Positions 42,742 through 46,409 of a DNA stretch of 46,409 nucleotides are shown one piece after another. This DNA is from Chitinophagales bacterium (GTDB lineage: Bacteria > Bacteroidota > Bacteroidia > Chitinophagales > UBA10324), in assembly GCA_025056305.1 (NCBI GenBank), contig JANWWJ010000005.1, forward strand, positions 1 to 46,409, given 5' to 3'. The notes below the pieces were generated by a model, which was given only the letters and a program-made list of their open reading frames with translations, searched no databases and was not told where the DNA came from. Both the position numbers and the translations under genes were made by a program. Numbering within the stretch: the stretch's first letter is position 1; each line of letters starts with the position of its first letter.

Positions 42742-44121
42742 ATGGACGTACAACCTTATTTGGAGCAACATAAACAACGTTTTGTGGAAGAATTGTTTGG
42801 CTGGCTGCGTATTCCTTCAGTGAGTGCCGACCCCAAGTTTCGAGATGATGTCTTTGAGGCAGCCGAATACGTACGCATGCGGCTGGAAGAAGCCGGAGCA
42901 GAACAGTGCCGGCTGATTCCTACCGAAGGATTTCCAATCGTCTATGCAGAGAAAACAGTTGGGCCTGAATTGCCCACGGTGCTCGTTTACGGGCATTACG
43001 ATGTACAACCTGCAGACCCATATGACTTGTGGCATTCCCCTCCCTTTGAACCGCAAGTTCGGGATGGAAAAATTTATGCACGCGGAGCCTGCGACGATAA
43101 AGGCCAAACCTACATGCACGTAAAGGCGCTTGAGTTGATGACCAAGACCGGTCAGTTGCCTTGTAATGTGAAATTTATGATTGAGGGAGAAGAGGAAATC
43201 GGTTCAGTACATCTGGAATCGTTTCTGCAAGAAAACAAGCAACTGCTTCAAGCCGATGTGGTTTTGGTCAGCGATACAGCCATGATCGGTTTGGACTGTC
43301 CGTCCATCACCATTGGCTTGCGGGGATTGTGCTATTTTGAAGTGGAAGTTACCGGCCCCAACCGGGACTTGCATTCCGGCACGTATGGCGGTGCGGTGGC
43401 CAACCCCATACAGGTGCTGGCCCGCATGATTACGGCACTAAAAGATGAAAATCAACACATCACCATTCCCGGTTTTTACGATGATGTTATTGAATACACA
43501 GCAGAGCAAAGAGCAGAGATGGCTCGCCGCCCTTTTGATTTGGAAGCTTATAAAAAAGAGCTGGGTATAGAGGAGGTGGAAGGAGAGGCGGGATTCAGCA
43601 CCATTGAGCGTACTACCATAAGACCTACGTTAGAGTGCAACGGTATCTGGGGCGGATATACGGGGGCCGGTGCCAAAACGGTATTGCCTTCCAGAGCCTT
43701 TGCAAAAATTTCATGCCGATTGGTGGCCAATCAACAGCCTGAAAAGATAGCTGAGTTGTTTGCTAAGCATTTTGTTTCGTTGGCACCGAAATCTGTAAAG
43801 GTGCAGGTGCGGTTGCTCAGTGCCGGAAGGGGGGTAATCGTTCCCACCGATAGCCTTGCCTATCGGGCGGCGGCAATGGCCATAGAACGCACCTTTGGCA
43901 AAAAGCCCATACCCACCATGGAAGGGGGCAGCATACCGGTTGTAGCTTCCTTTGAAAAGATTTTGGGGCTGAAAACGGCATTGATGGGTTTCGGTTTAGA
44001 TACCGATGCTTTGCATTCGCCCAACGAGAATTTCGGGCTGGCAAATTTTTTCAAGGGCATAGAGACGATTCCTTTCTTTTATCATTACTTCACCCAACTG
44101 AGCCAACAAAACGGTAGATAA
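42742..44121 (+). CDS. M20 family dipeptidase
   Basis: 459 aa. Zinc ligands and catalytic residues in order: His and Asp in VYGHYDVQPADP, Asp in RGACDDKGQ, the general base pair in IEGEEEIGS, Asp in LVSDTAM, and a late His in DALHSPNENFGL. Dimerisation (lid) domain about 190-350. Similar to cytosolic dipeptidases of the CNDP/DUG1 type; no signal peptide. Cleaves dipeptides or related small amides; the precise substrate is unknown. Confidence 0.9.
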   Translation: MDVQPYLEQHKQRFVEELFGWLRIPSVSADPKFRDDVFEAAEYVRMRLEEAGAEQCRLIPTEGFPIVYAEKTVGPELPTVLVYGHYDVQPADPYDLWHSPPFEPQVRDGKIYARGACDDKGQTYMHVKALELMTKTGQLPCNVKFMIEGEEEIGSVHLESFLQENKQLLQADVVLVSDTAMIGLDCPSITIGLRGLCYFEVEVTGPNRDLHSGTYGGAVANPIQVLARMITALKDENQHITIPGFYDDVIEYTAEQRAEMARRPFDLEAYKKELGIEEVEGEAGFSTIERTTIRPTLECNGIWGGYTGAGAKTVLPSRAFAKISCRLVANQQPEKIAELFAKHFVSLAPKSVKVQVRLLSAGRGVIVPTDSLAYRAAAMAIERTFGKKPIPTMEGGSIPVVASFEKILGLKTALMGFGLDTDALHSPNENFGLANFFKGIETIPFFYHYFTQLSQQNGR

Positions 44122-44211
44122 CATAGGAGCCGTGCGAAAATGTGTCAGCTTTTCAACCATATCGGGAAATAATTGCAGCCATTTCTGACAATTTTTTGCA
44201 TTACCGGGCAC

Positions 44212-44227
44212 TGGCACAGCAAATGCT
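44212..44227 (+). promoter_or_regulatory. Sigma-54-type -24/-12 promoter of groES-groEL
   Basis: TGGCAC, five bases, ATGCT, against the consensus TGGCAC-N5-TTGCW: 10 of 11 specified positions match, and GG and GC are exactly 10 bases apart. Start would be near 44238, about 50 nt ahead of the groES ATG. Upstream, AAAATGTGTCAG (44137-44148) and CTGACAATTTTT (44185-44196) form an inverted repeat (10 of 12) that could be an activator site. Confidence 0.55.
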
Positions 44228-44286
44228 ATAGGCAAGGCGTCAATTTGATTCACTTGAATCGTAAACCCAAAAAATCCAAAAAGACT

Positions 44287-44565
44287 ATGGCAAAGATCAA
44301 TTTCAAACCTAACGAAGATCGTGTGCTGGTACAGCCCGAGCCAGCCGAAGAAAAGACAGCTGCTGGAATCATTATTCCCGACACTGCTAAAGAAAAGCCC
44401 CAGCGCGGTAGAGTAGTCGCTGTGGGTGACGGCTCTAAAGACAAGCCGGTAACCGTAAAAGTGGGCGATCGGGTGCTCTACGGTAAATACGCAGGCACCG
44501 AGATCACGATTGACGGAGAGGAATACCTCATCATGCGCAATTCAGACATCTTTGGAACTTTTTAA
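44287..44565 (+). CDS. groES: Co-chaperonin GroES
   Basis: 92 aa from ATG 44287. Mobile loop [27 protein letters not shown] and C-terminal [13 protein letters not shown]. Seven-subunit lid of GroEL. groEL follows after 79 bp. No CIRCE element is seen in the upstream gap; a sigma-54-like promoter is. Confidence 0.97.
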   Translation: MAKINFKPNEDRVLVQPEPAEEKTAAGIIIPDTAKEKPQRGRVVAVGDGSKDKPVTVKVGDRVLYGKYAGTEITIDGEEYLIMRNSDIFGTF

Positions 44566-44626
44566 GATGGGGCATTCCGAACGGTCCGTTTTTTGGTCGA
44601 GAAAAAAATTAAACAAAACTTAATAA

Positions 44627-46270
<1,644 letters not shown>

Positions 46271-46297
46271 GCCGATACCCAAACGGAAAGGCGGGGC

Positions 46298-46314
46298 GGC
46301 GCCCGGAGGGCGCC
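46298..46314 (+). terminator. Hairpin after groEL
   Basis: 7-bp stem GGCGCCC/GGGCGCC with loop GGA, 28 bp past the groEL stop. A run of C's, then TAATTTTTTAA, follows, so a T-tract is not directly adjacent. The sequence from 46313 on is low-complexity and may be unreliable, which limits the call. Confidence 0.4.
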
Positions 46315-46409
46315 CCCCCCCATAATTTTTTAATAAAAAAAATTTTTAAATAATGGGAGGGGGCCCAGTAGCCCGCGGCGTATCGGGGCATTGTTTTGCC
46401 ACGCGCCCA

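Noticed and set aside
44122-44286. A CIRCE (HrcA) operator ahead of groES
   Set aside because: No TTAGCACTC/GAGTGCTAA-like pair with a 9-base gap is present in the 165-bp gap.

Overview
This window is chromosomal DNA from a Bacteroidota bacterium, most like the Chitinophagales/Sphingobacteriales side of the phylum. The evidence is the conserved order rpsU-xerC-hpf-tRNA-tuf-tRNA-Trp-secE-nusG-rplK, type IX secretion (T9SS) sorting domains of both type A and type B, a PorE-like OmpA protein, Bacteroidota-specific families (DUF4294, DUF4159, DUF1573 lipoprotein), promoters of the TTG/TAnnTTTG class, and almost no Shine-Dalgarno sequences. Kdo synthase and a heptosyltransferase-type GT9 indicate an LPS-bearing outer membrane. 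No phage, insertion sequence or CRISPR array is visible. Genes are very tightly packed: several convergent pairs overlap at their stop codons. The genus cannot be set from this sequence alone.

Layout. 1-9.4 kb is the accessory, cell-surface part: a truncated multi-pass membrane protein, two related small lipoproteins, an EGF-type lipoprotein, a DUF4294 protein, a GT9 glycosyltransferase, a tandem pair of secreted FN3-FN3-sulfatase-T9SS proteins, and a GT4 glycosyltransferase. 9.4-14.2 kb is the translation/transcription cluster (rpsU, xerC, hpf, four tRNAs, a tRNA-like cloverleaf, tuf, tRNA-Trp, secE, nusG, rplK). This cluster stops after rplK: the usual rplA-rplJ-rplL-rpoB do not follow. 14.3-21.3 kb holds pckA-rsmE-DUF4159, pyrD, rarA, a UPF0173 hydrolase and kdsA. 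21.3-29.1 kb is a leftward unit rpoC-folD-queE-PorE-like, with rpoC separated from rpoB and preceded by its own promoter. 29.4-38.5 kb holds a T9SS type B surface protein, a fatty acid hydroxylase-like enzyme, the coaE-yajC-DUF1573-trmD-rimM-rpsP block, and mutS-prfB (prfB with a programmed +1 frameshift). 38.5-46.3 kb holds a SpoU-type RNA methyltransferase, a leftward pspC-TonB receptor-ferritin unit facing an M20 dipeptidase across a perfect 25-bp palindrome, and groES-groEL behind a sigma-54-like promoter.

How the genes connect. Most of the window is housekeeping: protein synthesis, folding, mismatch repair, pyrimidine, folate, CoA and queuosine synthesis. A second theme is the cell surface and T9SS: two sulfatases and one adhesin-like protein carry T9SS sorting domains, and a PorE-like protein could belong to the secretion/anchoring machinery. 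The most unusual items are the broken rplKAJL-rpoBC cluster, the twin FN3-sulfatases, the tRNA-like fold ahead of tuf, the sigma-54-like groES promoter, the palindrome between divergent promoters, and a recurrent TTTG-N5-start arrangement that suggests leaderless mRNAs. The last ~100 bases are low-complexity and look like a contig edge.
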